From: a virus
Virus record (IMG/VR): IMGVR_UViG_3300032083_002753
Location: 1 to 20,690 of that record
Length of the DNA stretch: 20,690 bases
Reading direction: 5' to 3' (one strand)
The notes beneath the pieces are model-generated. The model saw nothing but the letters and a program-made list of their open reading frames with translations. It was not told where the DNA came from and did not search any database. A program made the translations under genes and the position numbers. How positions within the stretch are numbered: position 1 is the first letter of the stretch; the number at the start of each line of letters is the position of its first letter. This document shows, one piece after another, positions 14,313 to 20,690 of the stretch.

Positions 14313-15221
14313 TTAACTTACCGTTCCAGAAGTCTTCACGCCGGAAATCTTACCGTGCGCCTTCTGGTTACCCCATTCAAGGGTCATTTCAGCCTCAACC
14401 CAACCGCGAATTGCGGAATTGGTCTGCGCCCCTTTGAATTGCTCAATGTCACGGAGAACCGCAACACGGATCATATCTGGAGTAACAATATGAATCTTCT
14501 CGGGACGGATGAAGTGATCGGGAACAATATCAAGCGTTCCAAAGCTACCTTCGTACTTGTTGATATTAGAGATCATCATCCGAGCTGACTGGTTAATCTG
14601 GAAAGAAAAACCCGTCTTCGCCGAGAAGGTTTCAGAAACCTGCCGCTTCGACTGACCACCGCAGAACATCACTCGGGGATCTCCGCCTTCGTTCCAAATC
14701 TTCTGAAGGATTCGGGAAACGTGCGATTCCTGAAGGAAGGTGGAAACACCAGCCTTGGAAACAACGTTTGTGGTGATAGCCTTAGAAAGACCCTTTGAGA
14801 CGCGAGCAACAGCTGAGGTACCAGCGGCAGAGTTAGCCGTAGACTGTATGATTTTCTCATAGTCCGTGGTCAACTCTTTCAGGGCCTTCATGATTTCCCG
14901 GGCTACGTCATTTCTCACGCCAGCCGTGGTAACAGCCTGCTGAGTAAACGACACATCCCAAGGGCGAAGTCGAATCTGGCAGTAATTCTGCCGACGAGTA
15001 CGGACTTTACGCTTTGCGTAAGAAACCGTCGCGCCTTCAACAACGCCCGCTTTGCTTGCAGAGGCAAGAGAGTCTTCCTGCCATTCGTGCTTGGTGGAAA
15101 TGGCTTTTACTTTACGAGCCATACCGAACATAGGTGCAGAGTCAACGAACAAATCAGCAATCGTGTCCGTCAAACCTTCCCTATTTCCTACTGTGTTATA
15201 CGTATCCTGTCTCGATGACAT
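14313..15221 (-). CDS. major capsid protein (DUF5309 / SU10-type)
   Basis: A 302-residue protein whose N-terminus, YNTVGNREGLTDTIADLF then MFGMARKVKA and HEWQEDSLA, matches what I know of DUF5309 coat proteins, a family with the HK97 fold that includes the SU10 coat protein. Later hallmarks are an RTRRQNYCQIRLRPWDVS strand (75-92), a long helix (NDVAREIMKALKELTTDYEK), and a C-terminal beta-region ending AEMTLEWGNQKAHGKISGV. It follows the acidic scaffold-like gene by 11 bases, in the normal coat position after terminase, portal and scaffold. GAGGAG lies seven bases from the ATG, partly in a hairpin loop, which fits strong, regulated translation. It builds the icosahedral shell. Confidence 0.85.
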   Translation of the reverse strand: MSSRQDTYNTVGNREGLTDTIADLFVDSAPMFGMARKVKAISTKHEWQEDSLASASKAGVVEGATVSYAKRKVRTRRQNYCQIRLRPWDVSFTQQAVTTAGVRNDVAREIMKALKELTTDYEKIIQSTANSAAGTSAVARVSKGLSKAITTNVVSKAGVSTFLQESHVSRILQKIWNEGGDPRVMFCGGQSKRQVSETFSAKTGFSFQINQSARMMISNINKYEGSFGTLDIVPDHFIRPEKIHIVTPDMIRVAVLRDIEQFKGAQTNSAIRGWVEAEMTLEWGNQKAHGKISGVKTSGTVS

Positions 15222-15224
15222 TTA

Positions 15225-15240
15225 AGCGCTCCTCAGCGCT
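15225..15240 (-). promoter_or_regulatory. hairpin displaying the capsid-gene Shine-Dalgarno
   Basis: AGCGCT (15225-15230) and AGCGCT (15235-15240) form a perfect six-base-pair stem around a four-base loop that reads GAGG on the transcript. The loop plus the next two bases make GAGGAG, seven bases from the capsid ATG at 15221. The upstream arm and loop overlap the last codons and stop (TGA, 15235-15233) of the scaffold gene. Ribosomes ending scaffold translation would melt the stem, so capsid output may be coupled to it. The structure is read directly; the regulation is inferred. Confidence 0.5.
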
Positions 15241-16219
15241 CGAAGAAATTCTCAGGAATCAAAGACGCAACAAAATCAAGCTTGTCGTAATAGGTGCCAT
15301 TTACGGCTCGGTTACGAAGCTTTTCCTTGCTTTCTTTGTTCGTCGTTTGAATCCGGCTCTTTCCCTCAAGAGCTGTTTTTTTCTTGAGAGCCTGAACCTG
15401 CTGGGACGCTTTCACGAGCTTCTGTTTACCGGAGGCGGACAGCTTGATTTCCTGAAATCTTTCAGCCGCAAGAACCATAGCCTCAGCCATTCCCGTTTCT
15501 GAACGCTGGAGGGACGAATATCTCTGGTAGATCGCGCTTGCGAGATTCCAAAGCTCCCCTTTTCCCTGCTTAACGTTCGGATCGAGATCGGCCACGCTTT
15601 CGAGGATCGGCTTCAGATTCTCAACCTGCCTGTTATAAGTGCGGTGAGGCGCTTCCTGAAGGGCCTTTACAGCGTTCCTGTGCAGTTTCCGGAGCTGTTG
15701 AAGCTTATCCTTATTCTGTTCAAGCAACGCTTCGTCCCTCGCGTCCTCTGTCTGCTCAATCAAAACTTTCAGTTCGTCAGGGCTTAACCGTTCAAGCTTT
15801 TCTTCCTGGCTTTGAGGTTCTTTCGGGGCTGCCTCCTGAATCGTCTTGAGTTTCGCCGTCAAAGAATCAATGCGCTTTTGCATTGCCTCTTTAGTCTTCT
15901 CAAGCTCTGACTTCGGAACAACCTCCTCCTCTTCCTCATTCTCTGCTTCGCCCTGAGTCTCTTCTTCCTCCGGAGCTTCCTCCTCGGCCTCTTCCCCATC
16001 GGTAACGCTGACGTTTCCGTCATCGTCTGATTCGATATTCAATTCCTTGGGGCCTGATTTCTTAAGGCCAAGCGTAGAAATGCCATCGTCTTGAGCTGAC
16101 CCGCCTTCCGGTAATTCGTGCTCGTTGATTACGTCATCAACAAAGCTGTTAAAGCTCTCTTTGGTTTTGTCTGTCGGTACCGTTTCGCCGATATCCGATT
16201 TAGTTCCCTTATCACTCAT
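15233..16219 (-). CDS. acidic scaffold-like capsid assembly protein
   Basis: A 328-residue protein placed between the portal region and the coat gene, where scaffolding proteins lie. Residues about 60-105 are extremely acidic, with long Glu runs, followed by Lys/Glu/Gln helices with coiled-coil character (about 105-280) and a basic, mixed C-terminus ending LIPENFFER. That low-complexity acidic plus helical plan is usual for scaffolds, which line the procapsid and leave or are cut before DNA entry. The start chosen is the ATG at 16219, because GAGGAAGAG lies just before it; an ATG five codons earlier (16234) has its own codons made of that Shine-Dalgarno. No protease motif was seen. Confidence 0.7.
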   Translation of the reverse strand: MSDKGTKSDIGETVPTDKTKESFNSFVDDVINEHELPEGGSAQDDGISTLGLKKSGPKELNIESDDDGNVSVTDGEEAEEEAPEEEETQGEAENEEEEEVVPKSELEKTKEAMQKRIDSLTAKLKTIQEAAPKEPQSQEEKLERLSPDELKVLIEQTEDARDEALLEQNKDKLQQLRKLHRNAVKALQEAPHRTYNRQVENLKPILESVADLDPNVKQGKGELWNLASAIYQRYSSLQRSETGMAEAMVLAAERFQEIKLSASGKQKLVKASQQVQALKKKTALEGKSRIQTTNKESKEKLRNRAVNGTYYDKLDFVASLIPENFFER

Positions 16220-16314
16220 AACTCTTCCTCGCATTTATGGCCCTGGGAGGCCGTTGATTTATCCGCCTTTTAACGTGTATGAGGCACGAGTCTTTTATCC
16301 GCTGACTAGACGGT
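16220..16314 (-). promoter_or_regulatory. untranslated leader of the capsid unit with repeated GCGGATAAA
   Basis: The stretch between the terminator and the scaffold gene holds two direct copies of GCGGATAAA on the minus strand (16266-16258 and 16302-16294), 36 bases apart, plus a short GGCC...GGCC hairpin near 16240-16252. I could not find a good -35/-10 pair. If the upstream terminator is used, a promoter or antitermination signal for capsid genes must lie here or bypass it. Confidence 0.3.
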
Positions 16315-16366
16315 AAAAAAAATAGAGGCTGGCCCCAGGAGAGGGTGGATTCTGCCGGAACCAGCC
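16315..16366 (-). terminator. intrinsic terminator between the connector and capsid genes
   Basis: On the minus strand GGCTGGTTCC pairs with GGGGCCAGCC (10 base pairs including two G-U pairs; plus-strand arms 16357-16366 and 16327-16336) around a 20-base loop, followed by TCTA and eight T residues (16322-16315). This is a standard rho-independent shape. A second hairpin, AGCCCG-CC-CGGGCT (16363-16376), overlaps the promoter-proximal arm and the stop codon of the upstream gene, so the two stems exclude each other. Confidence 0.7.
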
Positions 16367-16374
16367 CGCCCGGG

Positions 16375-16710
16375 CTAAACAGATCCCCCATAATTATCGG
16401 GGGTGTATGTCTCACCAGATTTTTCTTCTTTTTCAATGGGCTTGTTAAGTTCATCTCGGACAATCACATAATTTTCTAGGTCGTTTTTGATCTTCTGGAA
16501 TGCTCTGAGCATCCCGACCGTTTCCGCGTCGCTCAAACCCTGCAAATCCTTGTCTGTTCTTCGCCCCTCAAGTATCTCCGCTGATCTCGCGTTTAAAAGA
16601 GCATCGAACAGCTCCCCAAATTCAGAATTGAGGTAATGACTCTCTACCAGATCTCCGAAGTATTTCTGGTCCTCGAAGTTATTCCTCGACAAACGCTCTT
16701 TGATATTCAC
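16375..16710 (-). CDS. small hypothetical protein between portal and scaffold
   Basis: A 111-residue, mostly helical, charged protein with no recognised family. It starts with GTG; AGAGG lies seven bases upstream, which supports this start although it overlaps the 53-residue gene by 32 bases. Features are an N-terminal acidic helix (DQKYFGDLVESHYLNSEFGE), a central LLNARSAEILEGRRTDKD segment, and a disordered-looking tail ending TYTPDNYGGSV. The stop codon lies inside the hairpin region of the terminator. Short proteins of this type in podovirus-like phages sit beside the portal and may help procapsid assembly; that is inference from place alone. Confidence 0.6.
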   Translation of the reverse strand: MNIKERLSRNNFEDQKYFGDLVESHYLNSEFGELFDALLNARSAEILEGRRTDKDLQGLSDAETVGMLRAFQKIKNDLENYVIVRDELNKPIEKEEKSGETYTPDNYGGSV

Positions 16711-16840
16711 CGCGAAACCTCTTCTCTAAAATTTTAAGGGCCGATCTCTTAGGAAAACCGCCCTCCTGCATAAGCGCATCAAGATATCCCTTGAAATACT
16801 CTTTCCGATCATTCTTTTCTTCCTCTTTAATTCGGGGCAT
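16679..16840 (-). CDS. 53-aa basic protein after the portal gene
   Basis: A 53-residue protein, starting MPRIKEEEKNDRKEYF and continuing with a helix (YLDALMQEGG) and a basic helix (KRSALKILEKRFRGEYQRAF). I chose the ATG at 16840 because AAGGGA lies seven to eight bases before it and it overlaps the portal end by only 14 bases; the longer frame from 16924 would lie deep inside the portal gene without support. Function unknown. The charged, helical make-up suggests a small assembly factor or DNA-contacting protein of the packaging module. Confidence 0.55.
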   Translation of the reverse strand: MPRIKEEEKNDRKEYFKGYLDALMQEGGFPKRSALKILEKRFRGEYQRAFVEE

Positions 16841-18833
16841 ACTTTTTCCCTTCAATCGGCATGAGAGCCGCCGCTTTTTCAACCTCAAGAGCGTTTTCCA
16901 TACGCTTGGCGCCAACACCCTCAAGGACTGCTTTATTTTTCATTTCTTCCGCTTTTGCCCGCTGAATCGTGGCAAGCTTTTGCTTCTCCTCGTCTGTGTA
17001 AAAAAGTCTTGAGCCAAGACGCGGGTCAATTTCATTCATAAGCATTTTCTTAAGCTCGATCTGCTTAACATCCGAGTCATTGGCAAAGAGCTGATAAACG
17101 TTAAAAGCTTTAGCTGTTCTTGACTGGGGATTGGAATTCTCTATCTTTCCATTGGGGACAAGATTAAATTTCCCCTGAATCTCAGCCCTTGAAACCGTAA
17201 CCGTCTGCTCTCCGTTAAAGATCGTTTCTTCCTCATCTCCAAATTGCTCATAAAGCGCGTCGATCTGGTAATAAACTTTCTGCATCTGCATCTGGAATGT
17301 AATCAAGTCAAGACTCTGACTCGCTCCTTCCATTGTGGCAATAAGATCAATTTCGCGTTTCGTTTTCTGCCCCTGAAGTCCTGCCCCTGTTTTGTTGAGC
17401 GTGCTTGTAACCCCGGAAGAAGCGCTCCCTAATCGCTCATTAGCCCAAGACTTAAGAGTCTGTTGGACAAGTAACGCTTGCCCTTGCGAAACGCTCTGTA
17501 ATTGCTGAATCTCAAGGCTTGCCATGTCATCCACTTCAAAGGGCTGACCGGGAACAAAACGAAGATTACGCATGTTCTTAACGCCGTTTCTTCGGTGCTT
17601 AACAATCGGCGTACTAACGATTCTTTGGTTATTCATCTCGTTATTAAAAGATTCTGAGATGCCTGTTTGAAAATCATCATCGAGGGCCGTGATTCCGCGA
17701 GAAGAAAAGAACCCGTCATCGATCAATTCCCGGGCAATCTGGACATAAGGCCATTCGCCGTGATCGTACGGAAGCTCTATGAAACGAAGAATAGAGGAAG
17801 GATCAGAATCAGGATAAGTAACAATGCACTTTTCCAAAATTCCGTCATTGTTAACATCAAACATAACACAGGTTTCGTGCAGAAGAATGAGATCATCAGA
17901 GTCATAACTCCGCGTCACCCCTTCCCGGTAATCTTTATCGCTTTTGTTGGAGTGATAGTTGTTCTTCGAGCCCTTACCCGCCCATGAATTCAAAACATCA
18001 TCATCATAGTCCTGATATTTCTCGTCCTGCATGGCGATCTTGATGTCATTTTTGGAGAGCCAAAACGGATAGTCAATAAAGCGGGCATTGGTAATGTCTG
18101 TTGTGTCAGGAGGGACAACAACGTCTTTCGGATCGCAGGCTATTAGTTGAGCTCGGTTATATTTCTTTTCAAGGAGATCCATCTCAATATTAATCTCTCC
18201 GCCCCTTATCTTCTGGACGGCCTTTAAAATCTCTTCTGAGTTTTCCTCGAAGGAAATATCAATATCGAGCTCCTCTTGAATCATCTGAGCAATCATGTCA
18301 TCCGTCACTGAGGGATTGAAAAGAACTTGAAGAACCTCTTGGGGGAATGTCTCAAGCTCCAAGAAATCCGTATATTTCCGGCTCTCAAACTGCCAGATCA
18401 CTTTGAAAACCACGAACCCCTTAGAGAGACATTTATCAACGCCGATAGAGTACGGTTTAAAGAAATCCATCTTGTGCTTAATTCGCCAGTCCATGAGGAT
18501 TTCGCGTTTCCTCGCGGCTTCAACGCTGGCAAGAATAGGCTCATAGGTAACAGCAGGAGAAACGCCATAAACGAGATTGATATAAGCAGGCTTGGCTCTC
18601 TGGATATCGGAATCAGCAAGAGGGAGAACATAATTCGCGGCGTCTTTCCAAGGCCAAGTTTTTTTGGGCCGAAGTCCAAAGCGTAGCCGGTAATAGTGAT
18701 CGTCCCTTTGATCCCACTCAGAGCGAGACTGTTTCGCTTCATCAATTTCACGAGCAAGGCCGTTTACAAACTCTCTCGCCTCGTCGTTGATCTTTACCGC
18801 GTTTACGTCTTTTAAATTCTCGGGATGTTTCAT
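16827..18833 (-). CDS. portal protein (P22-type)
   Basis: A 668-residue portal of the long podovirus kind. The N-terminus is helical with DQRDDHYYRLRFG (41-53), then TWPWKDAANYVLPLADSD (59-76), a block typical of P22-like portals, followed by helices (KPAYINLVYG, RKREILMDWRI). The middle has stem and wing regions, and the C-terminal about 100 residues (EEKQKLATIQRAKAEEMKNK) are coiled-coil like, suited to a barrel. It forms the dodecameric ring at one capsid vertex through which DNA is pumped and later ejected. The start overlaps the terminase stop as ATGA. It directly follows the large terminase, as expected. Confidence 0.85.
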   Translation of the reverse strand: MKHPENLKDVNAVKINDEAREFVNGLAREIDEAKQSRSEWDQRDDHYYRLRFGLRPKKTWPWKDAANYVLPLADSDIQRAKPAYINLVYGVSPAVTYEPILASVEAARKREILMDWRIKHKMDFFKPYSIGVDKCLSKGFVVFKVIWQFESRKYTDFLELETFPQEVLQVLFNPSVTDDMIAQMIQEELDIDISFEENSEEILKAVQKIRGGEINIEMDLLEKKYNRAQLIACDPKDVVVPPDTTDITNARFIDYPFWLSKNDIKIAMQDEKYQDYDDDVLNSWAGKGSKNNYHSNKSDKDYREGVTRSYDSDDLILLHETCVMFDVNNDGILEKCIVTYPDSDPSSILRFIELPYDHGEWPYVQIARELIDDGFFSSRGITALDDDFQTGISESFNNEMNNQRIVSTPIVKHRRNGVKNMRNLRFVPGQPFEVDDMASLEIQQLQSVSQGQALLVQQTLKSWANERLGSASSGVTSTLNKTGAGLQGQKTKREIDLIATMEGASQSLDLITFQMQMQKVYYQIDALYEQFGDEEETIFNGEQTVTVSRAEIQGKFNLVPNGKIENSNPQSRTAKAFNVYQLFANDSDVKQIELKKMLMNEIDPRLGSRLFYTDEEKQKLATIQRAKAEEMKNKAVLEGVGAKRMENALEVEKAAALMPIEGKKYAPN

Positions 18834-20131
18834 GCGTGAAATGTGTACTCCGCTATATCGTTTGCAGGTTCGCCGCGTCCCACCCGATCTAAAACTTCTT
18901 CATCATCAGGAAGTTCCTGAAGCGCTCTTGTTGCATACAGGTCGTGCCGGATTCCCCAATTTGCTAGGGCGAGGCCGATTACGCAGTCATCATGTTTTCC
19001 ATCCGGAGCCCCGTATTTAATGCGTCCCTCGTTGGTAATCGAATACTCAAACTGCATCAGCTCATCTACTAAAATCGGGTCATTTGGGAACGTGATCAAT
19101 CGACGCTCGATACTCATGACAAGCTTTTCGATCAACTGCTGCTTGCTTGTGTTGGTAAATTTAAACGCCTCAACGGATACATTCGCGTCTTGCAGGTCAT
19201 CAAAAATCGCGTCACCCACTCCGGTTGAGTCCAGCACCACAAGAGCATTGTTGTATTTAAGGGCAAGTCTCTGTATCCGCTCTTTCTGCTCCGGCCATCT
19301 GACATCCTGGAACCGCTCGAAATGGTCAATGTTCCGGGTCTGAGAATTGATCACAAAGAGCGTCGTAAAATCCTTAGTCTTGGCGAGGTCTGCGCCGATC
19401 ACATAAAAGACACCCTTCTCTGGTGCTTTTGTCTCACCGACCGCACAGCGCCGAACGCCACGAAATACGCCCGTTTCATCGTCCAAAAACTCGGCCATGA
19501 ACTCTTGGCGGAATAACCGCTCGCTCATATCCTGCTCGGCGGCTTTTAGCTCTGATCTCGGCACGAACTTATTAACACTCGTCGGGTGATGCCAGCATCC
19601 CCAATCCTCTTGGGTCTCATCAAGCCCGCGCTGATAAATATCAAAAAACCAATTTCGGCCTTTGGGGGTTGAAATAAAAATCGCCCATCCCTGAGAGTCG
19701 GCAAGCATCGGCCTTAAGATCTCTGGCCATACATTCGCTTTGATAAATGCGCACTCATCCATCACAAGCCCTTTAATCCCTGCGCCTCTTAGGGAGTCTT
19801 CGTTGTCCGCGCCTTTCAACTCGATAACTAGCCCCACCGGATGAGATGCCTTTAACTCTTGCTCGTTGTAGACCCACATCTCATCATTTCTTAAAAGCTT
19901 CTTCAGGAGCGCCCATGCAATCTGCTTTGACTGCCTGTAAGATGGAGATATATACCAGTAAAGCCCCGGGTCTTTCATGCCGCGCTTAATGATCTCAATC
20001 AGACTCATTAGCGTCTTTCCGGCTCTGCGGCCCGCGTTTACGACTTTAAATCTCTTGGCCGAGTCGTGTATCTCCGCTTGATAGTCCTGCGGCGTGTACG
20101 GGATCACTATTTTTTTGATCATCAAAGACAT
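18830..20131 (-). CDS. terL: terminase large subunit
   Basis: A 433-residue DNA-packaging motor with all catalytic parts visible. The ATPase has Walker A GRRAGKT (34-40), Walker B LVMDE (122-126) and the coupling motif STPKG (154-158). The RNase H-like nuclease has acids at D248 (VIGADLAKTKD), D301 (VVLDSTGVGD) and D392 (KHDDC). It cuts concatemeric DNA and pumps it through the portal. The start overlaps the small upstream gene by 86 bases without a strong Shine-Dalgarno; an ATG three codons later is an alternative, and both give a large overlap. The stop shares ATGA with the portal start. Both domains are present and the motif order is normal. Confidence 0.93.
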   Translation of the reverse strand: MSLMIKKIVIPYTPQDYQAEIHDSAKRFKVVNAGRRAGKTLMSLIEIIKRGMKDPGLYWYISPSYRQSKQIAWALLKKLLRNDEMWVYNEQELKASHPVGLVIELKGADNEDSLRGAGIKGLVMDECAFIKANVWPEILRPMLADSQGWAIFISTPKGRNWFFDIYQRGLDETQEDWGCWHHPTSVNKFVPRSELKAAEQDMSERLFRQEFMAEFLDDETGVFRGVRRCAVGETKAPEKGVFYVIGADLAKTKDFTTLFVINSQTRNIDHFERFQDVRWPEQKERIQRLALKYNNALVVLDSTGVGDAIFDDLQDANVSVEAFKFTNTSKQQLIEKLVMSIERRLITFPNDPILVDELMQFEYSITNEGRIKYGAPDGKHDDCVIGLALANWGIRHDLYATRALQELPDDEEVLDRVGRGEPANDIAEYTFHA

Positions 20132-20321
20132 AGGTGATATGCGTGTGCTTTGATTGGTCTACAAGAGGTCTTGTTTTTTCAAGCCTGTAAGCCTCTAAAG
20201 CAATCTTTATCTTTTGTTGCTCGTTAAATTTATGAAAATTGTCGCAGAGATATTTGTAACCCATTTCGTAAAGGGTTTTTTTCTGCTGTCTCTGGCGTCT
20301 CTGTCTTATTGTTTCAGCCAT
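20046..20321 (-). CDS. small basic protein in the terminase small subunit position
   Basis: A 91-residue protein whose N-terminus is very basic (MAETIRQRRQRQQKK), followed by helices (TLYEMGYKYLCDNFHKF, EQQKIKIALEAYRLE) and a strand, THITYVFDD. The last third overlaps the start of the large terminase gene by 86 bases. Position and size would suit a short terminase small subunit, which binds the packaging site, and the helix-to-strand plan is compatible, but I see no clear HTH match. The ATG follows directly on the stop of the zinc-ribbon gene (TGAATG). A general nucleic-acid-binding protein is the alternative. Confidence 0.55.
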   Translation of the reverse strand: MAETIRQRRQRQQKKTLYEMGYKYLCDNFHKFNEQQKIKIALEAYRLEKTRPLVDQSKHTHITYVFDDQKNSDPVHAAGLSSGDTRLGQEI

Positions 20322-20468
20322 TCAATCCGCACCCTTCTTAATGTCATCTTCTTCATACATCGCTCTTGTGCATTCCTCGCAAAGATTCTTTTTCGTGATC
20401 TTTCTCCACTCCGCGCACATCGGGCATCTTTTCAAATCTTTCCATTCATCAAGCATCGCTTTTGCCAT
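20322..20468 (-). CDS. small zinc-ribbon protein
   Basis: A 48-residue protein with CPMC and CEEC knuckles 12 residues apart, a compact zinc ribbon followed by an acidic tail. I prefer the ATG at 20468, where AGGA lies eight bases upstream. A longer frame from a TTG at 20567 has no usable ribosome site and would overlap the 59-residue ORF on most of its extra length. The short version overlaps that ORF by 20 bases, a usual coupling distance here. Zinc ribbons of this size in phages can bind nucleic acid or host transcription proteins; the role is unknown. Confidence 0.55.
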   Translation of the reverse strand: MAKAMLDEWKDLKRCPMCAEWRKITKKNLCEECTRAMYEEDDIKKGAD

Positions 20469-20628
20469 TTTTCTGATCCTGCTTTTCCTGAAAATAACTT
20501 TGCGGAAGCCTTGAGCCTGCCGCTGATTTTGAAAAGCCGTACTCCCTGCAAATTCTGTTTTCTTCAAGCCTCAATAGCCAAAGCTCAATCTTGTATCTCT
20601 GAGCAATCGTTATTTCTGCTTCGTGCAT
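20449..20628 (-). CDS. 59-aa hypothetical protein, first gene of the late block
   Basis: A short open frame from an ATG at 20628 to a TGA at 20449, 59 residues. It begins MHEAEITIAQRYKIELWLL and continues with a charged helix and RICREYGFSKSAAGS, which has an HTH-like feel but is too short to be sure. The amino-acid make-up looks coding (alternating charged and hydrophobic helix). The ribosome site is weak (GAAGATGA). It lies just downstream of the direct repeats and the parS-like site and overlaps the zinc-ribbon gene by 20 bases. Function unknown; a small DNA-binding or packaging-site protein could be imagined. Confidence 0.45.
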   Translation of the reverse strand: MHEAEITIAQRYKIELWLLRLEENRICREYGFSKSAAGSRLPQSYFQEKQDQKNGKSDA

Positions 20629-20636
20629 TCATCTTC

Positions 20637-20669
20637 AATCTATTATTGATAGATAAAAATCTATTATTG
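20637..20669. repeat. iteron-like direct repeats, 12 bp with 21-bp period
   Basis: AATCTATTATTG occurs at 20637-20648 and again at 20658-20669, exactly two helical turns apart. An inverted repeat, ATAGAT-AAAA-ATCTAT (20649-20654 and 20659-20664), is interleaved with them. The AT-rich block lies a few bases upstream of the first minus-strand gene and abuts the parS-like site. It could be an operator, an origin-type iteron pair or a packaging-protein site. Confidence 0.55.
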
Positions 20670-20683
20670 TTGCACGTGAAACA
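20668..20683. promoter_or_regulatory. parS-like site (ParB binding motif)
   Basis: TGTTGCACGTGAAACA matches the near-universal bacterial parS palindrome TGTTTCACGTGAAACA at 15 of 16 positions; the difference is at position 5, which as I recall varies among natural sites. parS is bound by ParB, which spreads along DNA and works with ParA in segregation. No parA or parB is in this window, so either they lie outside or host ParB would be used. A single short match may arise by chance. Confidence 0.5.
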
Positions 20684-20690
20684 AAAAAAA

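Noticed and set aside
16220-16234. Upstream ATG of the scaffold gene
   Set aside because: Its first codons are themselves the Shine-Dalgarno (GAGGAAGAG) of the ATG at 16219, so the shorter start is preferred.
16841-16924. Extended N-terminus of the 53-aa gene
   Set aside because: It would lie entirely inside the portal gene; the ATG at 16840 has AAGGGA at proper spacing.
20469-20567. TTG-started extension of the zinc-ribbon gene
   Set aside because: No usable ribosome site, and it overlaps the 59-aa frame; the ATG at 20468 has AGGA eight bases upstream.
1-20690. CRISPR arrays, tRNA genes, insertion sequences, integrase/att sites
   Set aside because: None could be recognised by eye: no regularly spaced repeats beyond the short pairs reported, no cloverleaf seen, and no transposase or recombinase motif in any large frame.

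Overview
The window reads as the structural half of a double-stranded DNA tailed phage (or the interior of a prophage). A long minus-strand late operon runs from about 20.6 kb down to 1.15 kb. It is densely packed, with ATGA/TAATG/TGATG overlaps and clear Shine-Dalgarno sites before most starts. No integrase, host housekeeping gene, tRNA or CRISPR array is visible, so the host cannot be named. The terminase, portal, adaptor, tail and ejection gene order resembles phage P22, which suggests a short-tailed (podovirus-type) virion, while the major capsid protein looks like a DUF5309/SU10-type coat protein. The window may come from an environmental phage; that is an impression only.

Layout along the direction of late transcription (high to low coordinates). 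(1) 20.69-20.05 kb: an AT-rich leader with 12-bp direct repeats and a near-perfect parS (ParB-binding) motif, a 59-aa ORF, a small zinc-ribbon protein and a small basic protein in the terminase-small-subunit position. (2) 20.13-16.38 kb: large terminase, portal and two small proteins, closed by a strong intrinsic terminator. (3) 16.22-14.31 kb: acidic scaffold-like protein and major capsid protein, whose ribosome-binding site lies in the loop of a perfect hairpin. (4) 14.27-9.28 kb: an unexpected block holding two unknown proteins, a GT2 glycosyltransferase, a 61-aa protein, a NodB-like deacetylase, a WbqC-like protein, a nucleotidyltransferase-kinase fusion and a GT4 glycosyltransferase. (5) 9.28-1.15 kb: head-tail adaptor, a large tail protein with an inserted beta-domain, a tail-fibre-like protein with a Sec signal peptide, small tail accessory proteins, and three ejection-type proteins with a two-helix membrane protein between the last two. 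(6) 0.18-1.17 kb: three small genes on the opposite strand behind a candidate promoter; the last overlaps the end of the late operon tail to tail.

The main point of interest is block 4. In P22-like maps the coat gene is normally followed closely by the adaptor gene (P22 genes 5 then 4). Here seven or eight genes, at least five with carbohydrate-related folds, occupy that junction and are overlapped into the operon; the last glycosyltransferase shares an ATGA with the adaptor gene. This suggests synthesis or transfer of a modified glycan late in infection, perhaps onto the capsid or tail, with host-surface modification as the alternative. The parS-like site, the signal peptide on a fibre protein, the capsid RBS hairpin and the in-operon terminator are further signals worth checking.
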